Below are positions 36,193 through 48,845 of a DNA stretch of 64,000 nt, one piece after another (position 1 is the first letter of the stretch; each line of letters opens with the position of its first letter). A model generated the notes under the pieces. It was not told where the DNA came from. It saw nothing but the letters and a program-made list of their open reading frames with translations, and did not search any database. The DNA is from Ceratorhiza oryzae-sativae (Eukaryota; Basidiomycota; Agaricomycetes; Cantharellales; Ceratobasidiaceae), in NCBI GenBank assembly GCA_030998015.1, contig JARWMV010000235.1, forward strand, positions 1 through 64,000. Reading direction: 5' to 3'. Made by a program: the position numbers and the translations under genes.

Positions 36193-37150
36193 GCTGAGCC
36201 CATGCCATGTTGACACTATCCCACCATGAGCCCGTGTTTCTGTTCAAGGCTTCCCGTTTTCTTCTCGGTTTTCTCATCCACCCGACTATTATTCACAACA
36301 TGCGCCGAACAATATTATTCTACAGTCGCCCTATAACGCTATGATGCATATGCTCATTATTCGGCCATGTACACTCATCTGCCCGGTTGTTGGTCTCTTT
36401 GGTTACTTTTTGAATTCTCGACTGGTATAATCATTCGTATATCAATATAAATCCATGACATGCGATACGCAAAGACTGTTACTTCTGGGGGAAAGCTGTG
36501 CTGAGTGTGGATGTTGAACGCCATTCACGGTCTAAACTCCTGGATTTCTATGCACCAGAATTTGCTGACATTTCGCTCCAGTCTCGGGACTATCTATGTG
36601 ACAAGGAAAAGGCAGGTGAAGCCGCACGGAGCAGCAGCCGGTCATGTACCGCAGCACAACCAAAAGAACTCGACACGGTGGCCCACCGAATCGAAGTAGC
36701 CTAGCAACAGACCTCGAACGGCACTGTCTGTGACAGGTGAAGCACAAATGACATTCCCTATCTGGGCGGGCCAACTTGCTCGGGGTGACAACCGGATTGC
36801 TTGCCGCGTCAGGAGAGCTCGGCAAAATTACCCGCAGAGATGAGACACCAACTCGGCGGCGGAAGCAGGCGGACTTGCAACCGCGCGGTCTTTGTGTACA
36901 CACTGGCGCGGATGGCTTTCCACATTTGGCACAGCCAAGCTTCTCACGTGAGTATATGCGCCCACTGGGCCTTGCTCATCGCTCATGCCCGACGACCCTT
37001 TTTCTTTTGGACCAGCGGCGAGATTATATAAACACAGCTGGGGGGGGGGGGGTGCTGGAGTGTTCTCAAGTTGCCATGGTCCTTTAACCAACTGTGTTCG
37101 TCCAAAGGGTTTTGGCAGCGTTCTCGACTCTTGCGTCTTTTCTCTCGACC
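36193..37150. other. intergenic, nothing recognised
   Basis: Short overlapping frames on both strands with no splice-linked protein pattern. A run of 12 G residues is at about 37040. No repeat shared with other parts of the window was noticed. Confidence 0.4.
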
Positions 37151-39530
37151 ATGGTGGCCGCGCCGGCACTACTTCTCACTACAGACTAGACAATGACACT
37201 GACGTGAGTACTCGTCGTTGTTGCCGGCTTGGACCGTGGGCTGATGGATCGCTTCCCCTAGCCTTGTTCGAGGATATTATCCTCCGGTATCCCGCATACT
37301 GATATCCGACGTCCTGCGATTTGAGCACGAAGCGGATGTTTTGTGCTATGCGGTCTCGCTAGGGCGTTATATGTGGAGGCCAACTGTACATGCTCGGGGT
37401 TGGGACGTGACCATGAGTTCCGTCGTGCACGGCCAAACGCACGATGGTTTGCACGGTAGCCGTTCTGCACTGAGCCACTTGTGCATCCCGCTTCCTTCCA
37501 TGCTAAGACCGCCGTCGCCAACGCCTCTGCTGAGACTGCCGACGTCGCCCCTATTCCTGAACCTCTCAGCGCCACGGCGTTTCCTCACCCTTCTGGCATC
37601 GGCAGCCGTCCTGATATTGACTCTGCCGGGTCGCTGGGCATATCCGACAGTATCCTCTGCCCACCTGTTCCTATCGCTTCTAGCTCGTGCATTCGATTAG
37701 CCTCGACTTATGGCCAATAATCTCACCCTCGATGCACGCACGGGTCGGGAGCCCAATATTATTTTCCTGGACTTGCCGATGTCGCGTATCCTGACACTGC
37801 CCGAAGTAATTGCAGATTCCGCCAATGGATCTGCTCATGGTTTTCTCACTCCTTCCAAGCCGCTATTGCAACTTTCAGAGTATGCGGTGGCGGCGGTGAT
37901 TGCACTTGTGGTGTTTTATAGCTTGGGTGAGTTTCATACCGTCACGTGTTTGAGTTGGATGTTTTGCTCACGCGGACGGGTCAGCTTTCGACCTGATCTG
38001 GCATCGGTTGTCCAAGGATGGGATTTGATCTACCATGGCCGTTCTTCAGCGTTTGCTCGATGGCGCTGGGATCTCCATGGATCTTGGTATGTATTTTATT
38101 GTTTTACATGATTGTCGACAATAATCAATTGGATGTGTTAGCGTGATGCGTTCCGGGCGCACGCGATCCACTGGCGGGTAGGTGTATGCATCCTAAGCGA
38201 GCCCCGTTATTTAATGATGAATACTAATACAAATTTATTAGATTATTACAACGAAAACGGTTGTATATTGAACCTGGTGGAGATGGCGCAGGCCGAGCCA
38301 ACCAAAACACTTGGTGGCTCTGTGGAACCCAAGCAACCCTCGGACAAGGAGGAGCCCAATGCACCTCTGCCAGACAATGCAGCCTGCCTCCCACCTAACA
38401 CCTCATCTCAAACTTCTGCTCCATCCTGCGCCCCGTCCTCCACCCTGGCAGCCACCTCCGCCCCAGCCGCTCTAGCTCCTCTGTCCATCCCGGTAGACCC
38501 CTTGCCTCCTGGCAAGGGCTTGGGTGCTGGATCATCTGCACAGCCTGGGTCACCAGCGGTTACGCTGAAAACCAAGAAACTGTCGATCCAGACCGAGCCA
38601 GAGGTGTCTCTGGGCTTGGGCACTGCTCCAGCGTCTTTGGATCCCCAGCAGGACTCATGCAGCCCCGATTGTACCGAGCTCCGGCAGAAGTCTAATGCTG
38701 CAAGGCAGCTGCTGGATATCCCGGAACCAGCTGGGCTAAAGGTGCTAAGGCTCAACATCGGGAGTTCCTCAAGCGCGGTGGTCAAGAAGGTTCGGCTGAC
38801 CGAGGTGATAGTGCTTCCGAAGCCTCGCGGGAAGGTACTGCAGTGTAGATGGCCGGAATTATACATTAAAATGGAGTGTATGACTCACAGCTCAGACTGG
38901 AGAGAGACGACCACAGATGAGATTGCTTAGGTGGGGGTTGCTGTACCCCCTCCAGCGTCTGTGCTACCAATACCGGTGCCGGCACCGCCATCAAAGCCAG
39001 AGCCAGCGCCAGCGCCACCCTCTTCTCGACCAGTGCCCGCCCTCACCGCTACCTCCATCCCCAAGTCGAGCCCAGCGCCAATCCTAGGGCAGCACACAAG
39101 GCTGCCCAATCATCCCGACCCTCAGTCTCACCACCCCTGCCTGGCGCTCTGGCACCCCATTTGGTTGATTCGTGGCGCATTCGGCATCTCGAGAGGCACC
39201 CATTCCCCCGGCTCCAGTCGTTTACTCAACGGCCCATTCGCCAGAAGAGGCACCGCGCCTGAGGAGGCCTTGGGGATATCGAGTGGAAGGTTGGTTCGAG
39301 ATGTGCAGGACAAGGACGACGAGTTACCCCAGCAACGCTCAGGCATACCCCCGGCGGCGACAATCCCCCCCCCCCTCCTCCCCTCTCCTGGCGTGGCTCG
39401 CGCTGTGCATAAGTGGCTCTTAGGACAACCGCCGTTGCTGAGTCAGCACTTGAGGAGCTTCTTATGCACGGTATGCGTACGGATGCGACCTCGAGTATGG
39501 CCCACTTGAGGTTGACATTTTGTCTAGAGC
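37151..39530 (+). CDS. unassigned coding-like region, possibly one or two hypothetical genes
   Basis: I do not recognise a family. 37250-37300 contains LPLALFEDIILRYPAY, loosely F-box-like. 37710-37930 is open with LDLPMSRILTLPEVIADSA and a hydrophobic YAVAAVIALVVFYSLG followed by a GTGAGT donor. 38214-38930 is an open frame rich in Pro, Ala and Ser (MAQAEPTKTLGG at its start region), and the next 580 bases stay open with Pro-rich low complexity. Splice signals near 37925-37984 and 38088-38160 could link the parts. No conserved catalytic motif is seen. It could be a low-complexity gene or decayed mobile-element protein. Confidence 0.25.
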
Positions 39531-39965
39531 GGCCACCCTGTAGATCGGGGCCGGGGGGGGTATAACTATCTCCGGTTTGTGCTCGATTTGGACGACCCGT
39601 GTAGATGCCCATGTAGTGTTTTCCTTTCTGTTAGTGTATTGTCGTCTTTGTAATATTTACGGTAGATTTCACCAGAACTTCCTAATCAGGTTTGAGTCAA
39701 TGTCGCTTGGGGTCCTCGTGGTCTGATGATCTAGCTTTATGACAATCCTAAACTTACTAACGCTGGCAACGACGAGTCCCATTGTAACCTGTTCTTCCAC
39801 GATAAAATAAGGCATGGAACACATACCGATTGCCTAGTGAATAGGCTCTCCAGTGCCTTTAATCCTTTTGATTGAGCTCTATGGCCCAGTAGCGGGTAAA
39901 TGTATGCATTATGAACTAATGGCGTAGTTTGCATACCACTACAAATTTCAGTATATCACAGCGCT

Positions 39966-40337
39966 ATGAAAAGTATTATCGCACCAGCAATCCCCTACAG
40001 ATACGATCACCCGATGAGACCGCCAGGGATACGCCCGAGTTTGGATGGGATTGAGCAAAGGAGCGGTAGTTGTACGTTAAGGAACCATAGGGGCTCGTTT
40101 CTGAAGAAGATCAGGCCAACGATTCCGGCTCTGGGAGCCAAACCTGCCTGGATCGAATCAAGTACACTCAGGCCACGCGAATATTCGAGCAGACGTGACC
40201 TCGTGCCCTACCTGCTCGATGTTAAAGCCTCACCCATGGCAAGGCCCAACTCTGTGAGGAGGAACAGGGAACATATTCAAGAACCATCGCGTCCCATACT
40301 TATCGTCGAGTCATTGCCCATATCCGACACTTGTTGA
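39966..40337 (+). CDS. hypothetical 123-residue frame, doubtful
   Basis: A single open frame (MKSIIAPAIPYRYDHPMRPP...), Arg- and Pro-rich, with no family I recognise, no signal peptide and no supporting splice pattern. It lies in an otherwise featureless stretch (39531-40930) before REX4. It may be chance. Confidence 0.15.
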   Translation: MKSIIAPAIPYRYDHPMRPPGIRPSLDGIEQRSGSCTLRNHRGSFLKKIRPTIPALGAKPAWIESSTLRPREYSSRRDLVPYLLDVKASPMARPNSVRRNREHIQEPSRPILIVESLPISDTC

Positions 40338-40930
40338 CTCCTGCCCTTTATGTTCTATTCCTTGTTGTAGATTTTTTTCTGCTGGATTTTGTTTGTTTTG
40401 TGACACCGAATCGCAGAGAGTTACTGGCTGTAGCTTAAGATATTAACAAATGCAAGTGCCTTGAACGTCCACATGTATCCGCATATATGCTCATAAAACA
40501 ACTTTATTCATCGTGGGAGTCCTTCAACACCGTAATCCGACATTCCTTTTAAAGAATGATTTAGCTGAATAGTTTTCTGAGCAAGGGTGGTTCCCTTTAA
40601 GCACAACGCTCGCACCCGTGAACCGCCTGTACGAACAGGAGAGTTGTTTATCCTGCTAAGATCGTGCCTCTTCAGCAGCGGATATAAAAATAAAAAAGCG
40701 GAAATGGATATTATGGCTATTGATCGTTAATAAAGACGGAGTGTTCCAATGGTGGTGTAGATATCTCAGCCAGGCAACTGGCGCATCACGTTCGCCACTA
40801 ACGTTTTACTTCTCGTCACGTGACTACAGGACGATCTTCAAATTCTACCACATCTGCCAGCCGTCCACCAACCGGATTCTCCGTCATCAAGATTAGGCGC
40901 ATTCTTGACTGGAACAAAAAAAGGGTAATT

Positions 40931-42422
40931 ATGGGGAAACGAAAAGCTGCGAGCGTACCGCCTGGCTCGAACTGGCTGGCTCTCCAAAAGGTAGGTTTCC
41001 CATATATAAATGTTTCCCACCTTATGCAGAGTAGGTTCGATAGTCTCTTCCTTCGGACGGGAAAACAGCCTCAAAATCCAAGGGCCCTAAACGAGCTACG
41101 ACATCCTCGGCCTCCTTGGCCTTTCCTCGTGGAGAAACGAGCACACCAACCACATCCACTCGTCCCTCGGCGGCTCGATCTGTCATCCAGGAAGACGGAG
41201 CCGATGATGCCACCAAGGAGGTCAAGCAGCTGCGGAAGCTAGTTTTGGGAGTAGGAATAGCCGGAGAGGATCTCGTAGGCGAGTAAGTCGCCCTATTGTC
41301 TCGCGGGAACTAGTCCTAAATCTCACAAGCCAAGCAGACCTGGGCGCTACCTGGCGTTGGATTGCGAGATGGTGGGTGTGGGCGAAGGCGGCAAAGAGTC
41401 CTCGTTGGCCAGGGCCAGTATTGTCGACTTTCATGGCCGCATTGTGCTGGACGAGGTGACATTCTATTCACGCACCTCCAAACGTATTTTAAAGTCCAAT
41501 TCCAGTTTGTCCAACAACGTGAGCGGGTTGCAGACTACCGCACCCAATACAGTGGAGTCAGACCTCAAGACATGATAAACGGCGAGCGCCTATCTCTTCA
41601 CACCACGTTACGTTCTAAACAAGTCATGCCGTCCAGCCAAACCCTTTCGGGATATCCAATCCCGGGTTGCGGAGCTCCTAGCGCCGGCAGATCGAATCCT
41701 CGTCGGCCACGCGTTGCACAACGACCTTGCTGCGTTGCTATTGACCCATCCGGCGTCTCGTACGCGTGATACGCAGATTTACGCTGGGAAGAAACCAGCC
41801 CCGCGTTCGATCAAGGGAAAGCAAAACGCGGACACTTTGGATGCGGCCACTTCTTCCCCCAAGACGCTCTGGGAAAAGTATCGCAGCCCGCGAATCGGAC
41901 TGAAAAATTTGATCAAGGGAGAGTTGGGTGTGGATATTCAGACAGGCGAACATAATAGTGTACGTCCTTCAACCCGATTTTGGGAATATCTCTAAATGAG
42001 GGTTCTTGGCAGGTTACGGACGCACGAGCTGCCATGGCCATCTATCGATTGCACAAGCGTGCCTGGGACGCCTCATTGCCACCGTCCTATCTGCGGAGCT
42101 CTGCACCGCAACCCACTGCTGGGAAGCACAATTCCGAAGAAGAGATCGGCTCAGGAACGGAGGCTCAAGGCCGAGCCAAGCGCAAACGCAGCACAAGCGC
42201 GAGCGAATCGTTTCCGGGGGAGGTCGTCGCGGCGTAAGTTCTGGGCTATCTACTGTCATCCGGGGAAGCGCTCGGAACGACATCAAGGCCGGTTTGCATG
42301 GCACCAAGATGGGTGGGACCAAGGACAGACAACCTTCCCACGTGGGAAGGGCCAAGTGGTGGCAGTCACTTGGCGATGCGGGTGGCTCGAGCGGGTCGAA
42401 AGGAAAATTACACTTGTCGTAG
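40931..42422 (+). CDS. REX4: REX4-like 3'-5' RNA exonuclease (DEDD family), with an apparent 1-base deletion
   Basis: Starts at 40931 (MGKRKAASVPPGSNWLALQK), spliced through a Ser/Thr/Lys-rich segment to RYLALDCEMVGVGEGGKES (exo I: D and E), FVQQRERVADYRTQYSGVRP, DRILVGHALHNDLAALLLTH (exo II: D), then IGLKNLIKGELGVDIQTGEHNS|VTDARAAMAIYRLHK (exo III: D). The tail is basic. REX4 homologues act in the nucleolus on pre-rRNA (ITS1/5.8S maturation). At 42216-42220 the run of five G should be six: the frame ending SESFPG changes here to GGRRGVSSGLST, which is the usual REX4 tail, ending at 42422. As read, translation stops at about 42237. The loss affects only the tail. Confidence 0.82.
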
Positions 42423-42739
42423 CCTCATTTTGGATTGACAATTCATTACGTGATGACGTATAACACTGTCCGCGTTGACCATGAGTGATTAGCGTCGTAA
42501 TCCAGAACCTGATGAAGGTAAGTGGCCTAAACGGGGTATCTTCTGATGTCCCTGGGCTTGCGCAAATTCATCTGAAGTGAGCGCTCCCCACTTTGGGCAT
42601 TCTCTTATAAGCGGGATGAAGGCCAGCAGGCGACTGGTTCCCCGAGCTCTGCCCGCCAATTCTCCCTTTGACTGCGCTTCCCGCCGTTCGTACTGCCTAT
42701 CCCAGCAAGTCAGCTGCGGTTCTGCAACGCCAAGGCGAG

Positions 42740-45700
42740 ATGCAACACAATTCAGACCTGGAAAGCGAGCCGATCCTGGTCGAGCCGTTTGTCCCGCCCC
42801 CTCGCCCCCCGCGCCGAATGCCCACCGGGCCCCGTGTGTTCGTGCGCTCGCCAACCGGCCAGCGGCAGAATTCCTATTCCGAAGAGCCGAGTTGCAATAT
42901 CCTCGTCCAGAGTCCTCAGCAGTATGATCTTGGGTCCCTGCGCACCCAATCCTCTCGGGAGACGCTCGCCACCGAGAGTTGTCGCTCTGTCTCGTTCAAA
43001 CCCCCAGAACACGACCATCTCGCACCCTCAAAACATAGGCCGAATGCGCTGGGTCCACCATCAGAAGGATACCGAAGTCATGCAGACGCGTTGGCGACGG
43101 TCTCAAGTAATGATGTACGTCCTAGATCAATCGAGTCTAGCGTGCCAAGTGTTTGATTTTTTTTTCCCTGGTTGCTTGCAGTCATCCCCACTGCTTACCC
43201 CGGCCACACCAAAGCGGCAACAGTCCATCGCGACCCAACTTCCGACTGTCCCTATTCCTCCTTCGCCTTCTGATCGGGCATGGAGGTTTGCAAGGAGCGG
43301 TTTCATGTCCCGGTTCGAGCCAGTTCCTGTCAAATCGCTGGTGATCCACTCTGCCCTGTGGTGAGACTTCTTTCTTACTTGATCTTTCGTAATTTTAATT
43401 CTTCTGACCGGCCGGCTTCTAGTTTTGCCTCGTTCCCGTTTGTCTATCTCTTATGCATGGCAGCATCCGGGTTGAGTCTTTTTTGGAGTCGAGCGATTGT
43501 TGGAGCTGTCTGCGGTATAGTCGGATTGGCTCTCGGGTACAACATTCTCAACCTGGCACAAAGAGGAATCGAGTCTGCGCGTATGTCATAACGTCTCCTC
43601 TCGTTGCCCCCTCTATTAACTTGCCATAAACCGGTAGTCTGGGCCACAATCATTCACGAATCAATGCAACCGGATGGAGGGGTCACACTGGAACAGTTGG
43701 ACGATTACGTTGCGCAGCGAGGAAGTCCTTGGGCTGCTATCAAATTGCTCTTTAGCCGGACGTTCCATCACAAAGGTGCAAGGCGCACACATCGACGGAA
43801 ATACGAGTAAGTCGCGGGTCTAATTGTCGTTTCAACCAGACTGAGAGTTGCTTTTTTCAGCCAGACACCGTGGACGTTCTTCATCATTCTGTTTCTCTTT
43901 GCCGCGGTCGTATCTGCATGTCTCGTCTTTATATTCGGTCGAATCGTAGATATCTACACAAAGCAAGAGGTAGGGGCTTACTGTCCAAGTTTGGGCTGAA
44001 ACTGACCTGGGGATGTAGAGACAACTGGTCAAGTATGATGAGACAATGGTGTTCGGGGACTTGTCAGAAGCAGACATTGCCAGAGCCAAGGTTCTGGCGG
44101 ATCAAGCATATTCAGTACGCATGACGAGCTCAGCTCCACTCATATATCGCATTGCTAACGTACTGCACAGAACTTCAACATCACGTGGTCCCTCACCCCC
44201 TTTTCTTCCGCTGGCCTTATTCCTATGGGACGCTCCTTCACCGAGAACCGGTTGAAATTAAATCCACAAGCAACACACAATGTCACTGACACCATCTGGT
44301 TTGCCGAAACGTATCGCGATCAGCTCGTACCGGGCGGTTCGGCCTTTGGAACGTTTGATGATGAGAATTCGGCGGATACTTCAAACGCCGGATCTCCGGT
44401 GACCGAGTCGAGGGGCCAGATTTTGAGGTGGCAGAGATGGGGGATTCGGGTTGGGTGTACGACCGTTGATCAGCTGAGCAAGTATCTGTGAGTAGATTTT
44501 GCATTATTTTCTGCCGTCGACTCATGACTGGTGCAAGTGTCCCAGTTTCGGCTGTGAACAACATGACGTATCTGTTCGTGCCCAAGACGACCATGTACTC
44601 CGTGTTCGAGTCGATGGATATCGCTTATCCGACTTTGAAACCGGTCAATTTCTCAGCGTTGATGGAAGGAGAGGACAAGCCGCCAGCAAATATATCTGAG
44701 GCGGATATTGCCGTCACGGGTACGTCCACGGCCCTGATCATCCGAAATTGGCCACAGCTAAACGAGCATTGTTTAGGCAAATGGTGGCAAAACGGTGTAG
44801 CACACTCGTTCATGTCCATTCCGACCACCATGGGCGCGGACGGAAACGGCTGGCTTCAAATCGAGATTGTGCTCGTGCGATTGAACCAGGCATACGCACG
44901 GAACAGTACGTTCAGCGTACACGCGCTAGCGGATGTGGATTATCCATCGCCAGTCGGGTATGACGTTGCCGTGTGCGTTGAAGAGTTCAAGCCTTATGTG
45001 CTTGATGCGTATAACAACGTGAGTCGCACGAGTAACAGTTCAACAGACAGAAGCTCAAACTTGATTTAATTCCTAGACTGCTGGCTCTCCCACCACACTC
45101 GGTTTACTGCACCGTGGCCTAGATTTCGATAAACTCGTCAATACTCCTCAAACAACGACCATCAAGGACGGGGTTCAGTGGGGAATCAACTCAACGGGAA
45201 AGTTTGCTGCGTTTGCTTCGGCACATGAGAATTCCCGGAACGTAATGATAAAGGACAACGGACGTGATTTTCGTTATGTTCCGAATCCGACGGTAAGTGA
45301 TGGGGCTTTGTGGTGGGAAATCTGGCTCAATTAAATGGGCCATTTAGCTGGTTTCGTTCACGAATGGATCTGGGCCATTGGGGTACACAAAGCTTGATCC
45401 TATGCGTGTCGCTGATGCGCTGGCGAAATCAGATTCTCAGCATCTGGTATGCCCCACTTAAAATCTAAGTTAGATTTGTGCTGACGAGCTTGTCGTAGTT
45501 GCCCTACCTGGCTGGCTCCCAGCCAATCACCGCGCGTAGCTATCCGGATAAGGTAAGCACAGGTATTCCTATAGATAACTGCTGGCCGAATAACAATATT
45601 TGTCACAGACTGTCGCATACATCCACATTTCTCAGTTGTGGTTGGCAGTTTTACTCTCGAGTGAGTTTCCCTTGAAGCATTATTCCCCCCCTCCCCCGGG

Positions 45701-46067
45701 TGTTGACAACGTGAATCGTAGTCATGCTATTGCTAGGGTATATCGTCGCTATTTTCGTGCCACGCCTTCCTCTCGGTTTGCCGAGACGAGATTTCGGGGT
45801 ATTTTCGTGGCTGGCTGCTATTGAAGGTAATATGATTATAGCATAGCCTGGCGGATCGATACTTACGAAAATTTGAAACCTTTCGTAGGTGATGCGATCG
45901 TTGGGATTCCAACTGGAGTCGGCCGACATGAGCACCTGGAAGAGCTGAAGCGACGAGGCAGAAACGTCAAAGTACGTTACAACGCTCCTAGCCAACACGA
46001 TTGGGCCCTTTCAGAGACCGAGCGTGCACATAAAGAGTTTTTTGAGAGACATTTCATCGTTCGTTAA
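42740..46067 (+). CDS. multi-pass membrane protein of unknown function, copy 1
   Basis: The likely start is 42740 (MQHNSDLESEPILVEPFVPP). A cytosolic Pro/Ser-rich N-terminus (about 150 residues) is followed by membrane segments FPFVYLLCMAASGLSLFW, AIVGAVCGIVGLALGYNIL and FFIILFLFAAVVSACLVFIF. A large soluble, probably extracellular or lumenal part (about 400 residues) carries N-glycosylation-type sites (NNMTY, ANISE, HNVTD) and the phrases GRSFTENRLKLN, ESRGQILRWQRWGIRVGC and HRGLDFDKLV. A last membrane segment (LLLGYIVAIFVPRLPLGLP) and a short tail GDAIVGIPTGVGRHEHLEEL follow, ending at 46067. At least ten short introns. I do not know a named family. The paralogue is at 49642-52823, and a 3' scrap of a third copy is at 47330. 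Confidence 0.75.
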
Positions 46068-47329
46068 TCTGCTTTATCTTTGCTATAATTGCCCACCTTG
46101 GACAAGCTTCAAAAGTAGTTTCGCTCCAAATAAACCCGGGAGATTAATCTTCACTCTTTTCTCGATCGTATCCTTATTGCAGTTCTACAACACGGTTCTC
46201 TGATGTTTTCATTCTCTCTATCGGCCTTCGTTCAACCTGTATCTGCTGTCTTAACTCCTGGATGGGTGGATTTGTAAATTCCATTCAATAAGTGGGGATA
46301 CCCTTAGGTTCTCAACGATGTATATTTTCGCCTGGATTGATCTTACCTCAGAGCGGACAAAGGTCCGCAACGAACAGCATGTATCCATGTGCACGTGGGT
46401 GGTAGAACGCGATCGAGACTCTCCGGGTAGCCAAAATCACTTACTTCAAGCCTTAGAGATCTCTATGAGATTCCTGGAGACTATGAGGTCATTCGACCCG
46501 AGGATAAATGCTCGCGAAATGATTATGTTGAAGTGAGCTACAGAGTTAAATGATTGAATAATATCCCCCCTACCATGCATTATTTTCAAGTTGTCTCGCG
46601 TTCCTGTACGCCTTACGGCACTACTCCTCTGGGGAATGACCTCTGAGGGCACTCCTCGCTCGAATAGCAAACCCATGGGCGCGACACGATTCAACAAGGG
46701 CTTCGATGTTACCAGCGTTGACGGTACTCCGCCTTTGGAAGACCGGCCCGGATAATCAAGGCGAGCGTTGATTGAGCTAATAGGCATGTCAGAGAGGATG
46801 AGCGAAAAATATGTTATCCCACCGCGCCTCAATGTTGCACGAGGTCGAGAGGGTGACCGTGCCACTACAATGAGCAAGAGGGCGCTCAGGGAGAGATTCC
46901 CCCGAACTAGATGCATACACCCGACAATATATATACATCTGGGGCAGGTGATAATACCCCTATCGGGGGCTCCGCCGCCCAACACTCTCTCACGCAGGGA
47001 GGTAATTCGTGGCTAAGATACAAATCGTACTTAGCTCAACTACGAAGGTAGAGAACTAAGGAAGAAGAAAGGGGGTTCCCGCGAACTCGCGCATGATATC
47101 AGAGAGGGGGGATACGAAATAGAGACAAATATGCGCATACATACACGCACATGATTGTAAATTCAACACACTCAACGGCTTTATCAAAAATAGGATTAGC
47201 AGAGCCAAGCGGGCTATCCAGTTCTCTGCATACAGATTAACAAGAAAGTGCTCTAGCCTATTTTCGGTCACGTAACTTAGCCGAACAGTTCCCCACTACA
47301 ATCAAGCTAAGCGCAAATATTGCTCTAGA
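46068..47329. other. intergenic, nothing recognised
   Basis: Between the first membrane-protein gene and the scrap of its third copy. Frames are short and not splice-linked. Confidence 0.4.
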
Positions 47330-47618
47330 TAATCGCTGATCGAAAACAAAAGTATTTGCCATATAATGTAGCATATATCCATATATCTCATTATTTGGTT
47401 GGGAGCTCTACTCAGAGGTAAGCTTCCCTTGAAGTATTATCCCCGTCACGGGCTATTACAACGTAAATCGTAGGCCGATATGAGCACCTAGAAGAGCTGA
47501 AACGGCGAGGCAGAAACGTCCACTCCGTCACAACACTCCTAGCCAACAACATCGGGCTTTTTCAGAGGCCGAGCGCGCACATAAAGAGTTTTTCGAGAGA
47601 CATTTCATCGTGCAGTGA
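47330..47618 (+). pseudogene. 3' fragment of a third membrane-protein copy
   Basis: The sequence follows 45590-45725 of copy 1 (gttgtggttggcagttttactc against gtttggttgggagctctactc, then cccttgaagcattat). It jumps over the IVAIFVP and GDAIVGIPTG exons straight to RYEHLEELKRRGRNV, matching 45930-46067, including aaagagtttttcgagagacatttcatcgt. Frame breaks and the missing exons make it non-functional. The internal deletion joins cgtag to gccgatatgagcac. Confidence 0.8.
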
Positions 47619-48599
47619 TTCTCTTATCCTCACTTGCAACCTTTATGGACATGATACATTAATTGGGACTTTGGAATTGGAAAAAGCTAAAGGGCCGTCA
47701 CAGATTTTTCTTTTCAACATATTACTGGGACATTTCCACTTCGAAACACTCTTTAGTTGTTCGATTCATTTTGATAACTCTGTATACCCACGATGTATCA
47801 TTTTTTAGGAGCAGGTGGGTGGGCCCCTTTGACATCATGGTTGTAGTTTAATTATTGTATTCATAGCCAAAAATCGGACAGCTGTTATGGAGCTGATCGT
47901 GATCCTGTCTTGGCCGTGGGCCTTGGTGCCGACTGTGAATTTTTGTATCACAGTTGGGCCCCTTTTTTGATATAGGCAACCCGGATTCTGCTCCACTTTT
48001 AAAAAATAGGAGATCGCGGTGCGATAGAGATCCGTTCTCCTTGCATCAAACTCCTAAATAACAAATGTGTGCATTCCGTTAGTTTAGCGGAGATACTTTG
48101 CAATTATGAAGATATCCATTTAGGCTTAAAGGTGCCATATTTTCAATTACATTCTCTACCCAGGGCGCCCAAGACTCTGAATGTGCAGAAACATTGTGAA
48201 TGGCTTCGCAAACAAAACTCGCCGAGCTCGTATCGGTCACCCGTCCCACGTGAAAATTGCACCCCGTTCACGACAGGTTCAGAGCACGCACAGCCGAGTG
48301 GCAAGGACACGAGGTTCAGGTTTGACTCATCCAAGTCATCCTCGGTCACTGGTTCTCCGACGCTTACAGCCTCAAACACCATTCATACAGACTAGGCAAC
48401 ATCCCTGGCCCCTAGTGTCCCTGCGATGACACCGCCTTTCAGACAATAACTCCGGGATTATGATTACTATTTTGCATAGATATTTAAAGACCTAGGAAGT
48501 GCTCCGGGAGTAGCCCCTTTACTCGGAGTCGCGCTGGCTACTTTGCAAAGGCGCCTCCTCGTTGCAGATGGCAAAAAACTTTGGCACGATGAAGGGCTC
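47619..48599. other. intergenic with an isolated TATA-like block
   Basis: No gene is supported. agatatttaaagaccta at about 48479-48495 repeats, in opposite orientation, the block at 48822-48838, so 370 bp are flanked by a 17-bp inverted repeat. Nothing else is recognised. Confidence 0.35.
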
Positions 48600-48845
48600 T
48601 GATCGATTTCCTCAAGGATTCTGGCGCTTTCCGCTTCCCTCACGATCGCTCTGATGTGTAGTTTTGTTATGTTTCTCGTTCTGACCTCGTGGCCATGGTC
48701 TGCCTTAAGTACGTCTTTTGGCCATTTGACCTCTGTCCCCCCTTCCGCCCGCTTGTGTTCCGCTTTACTCGTTCGTCCTTTTTTGTTGTGCCAGACTGGT
48801 TCGACCTTTGTGTTCGTGTAGGTCTTTAAATATCTAGCAAAAAAA
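48600..48845 (-). repeat. copied promoter/leader of a saccharopine-reductase-like gene (relic)
   Basis: Read on the minus strand, it starts gatatttaaagacctac, followed by cgaacacaaaggtcgaacc and then the gacagaggtcaaatggccaaaa block. This parallels 28376-28530, the promoter and leader of the copy 3 reductase (catatttaaagacctac, cgaacacaaaggtcgaacc, gacagagttcaaagcccaaa). No reductase coding sequence follows downstream (towards 48400). Confidence 0.6.

Noticed and set aside
48780..48845. ggttcgacc resembling a tRNA/SINE B box
   Set aside because: It aligns with the leader of the copy 3 reductase promoter, and no A box is found.
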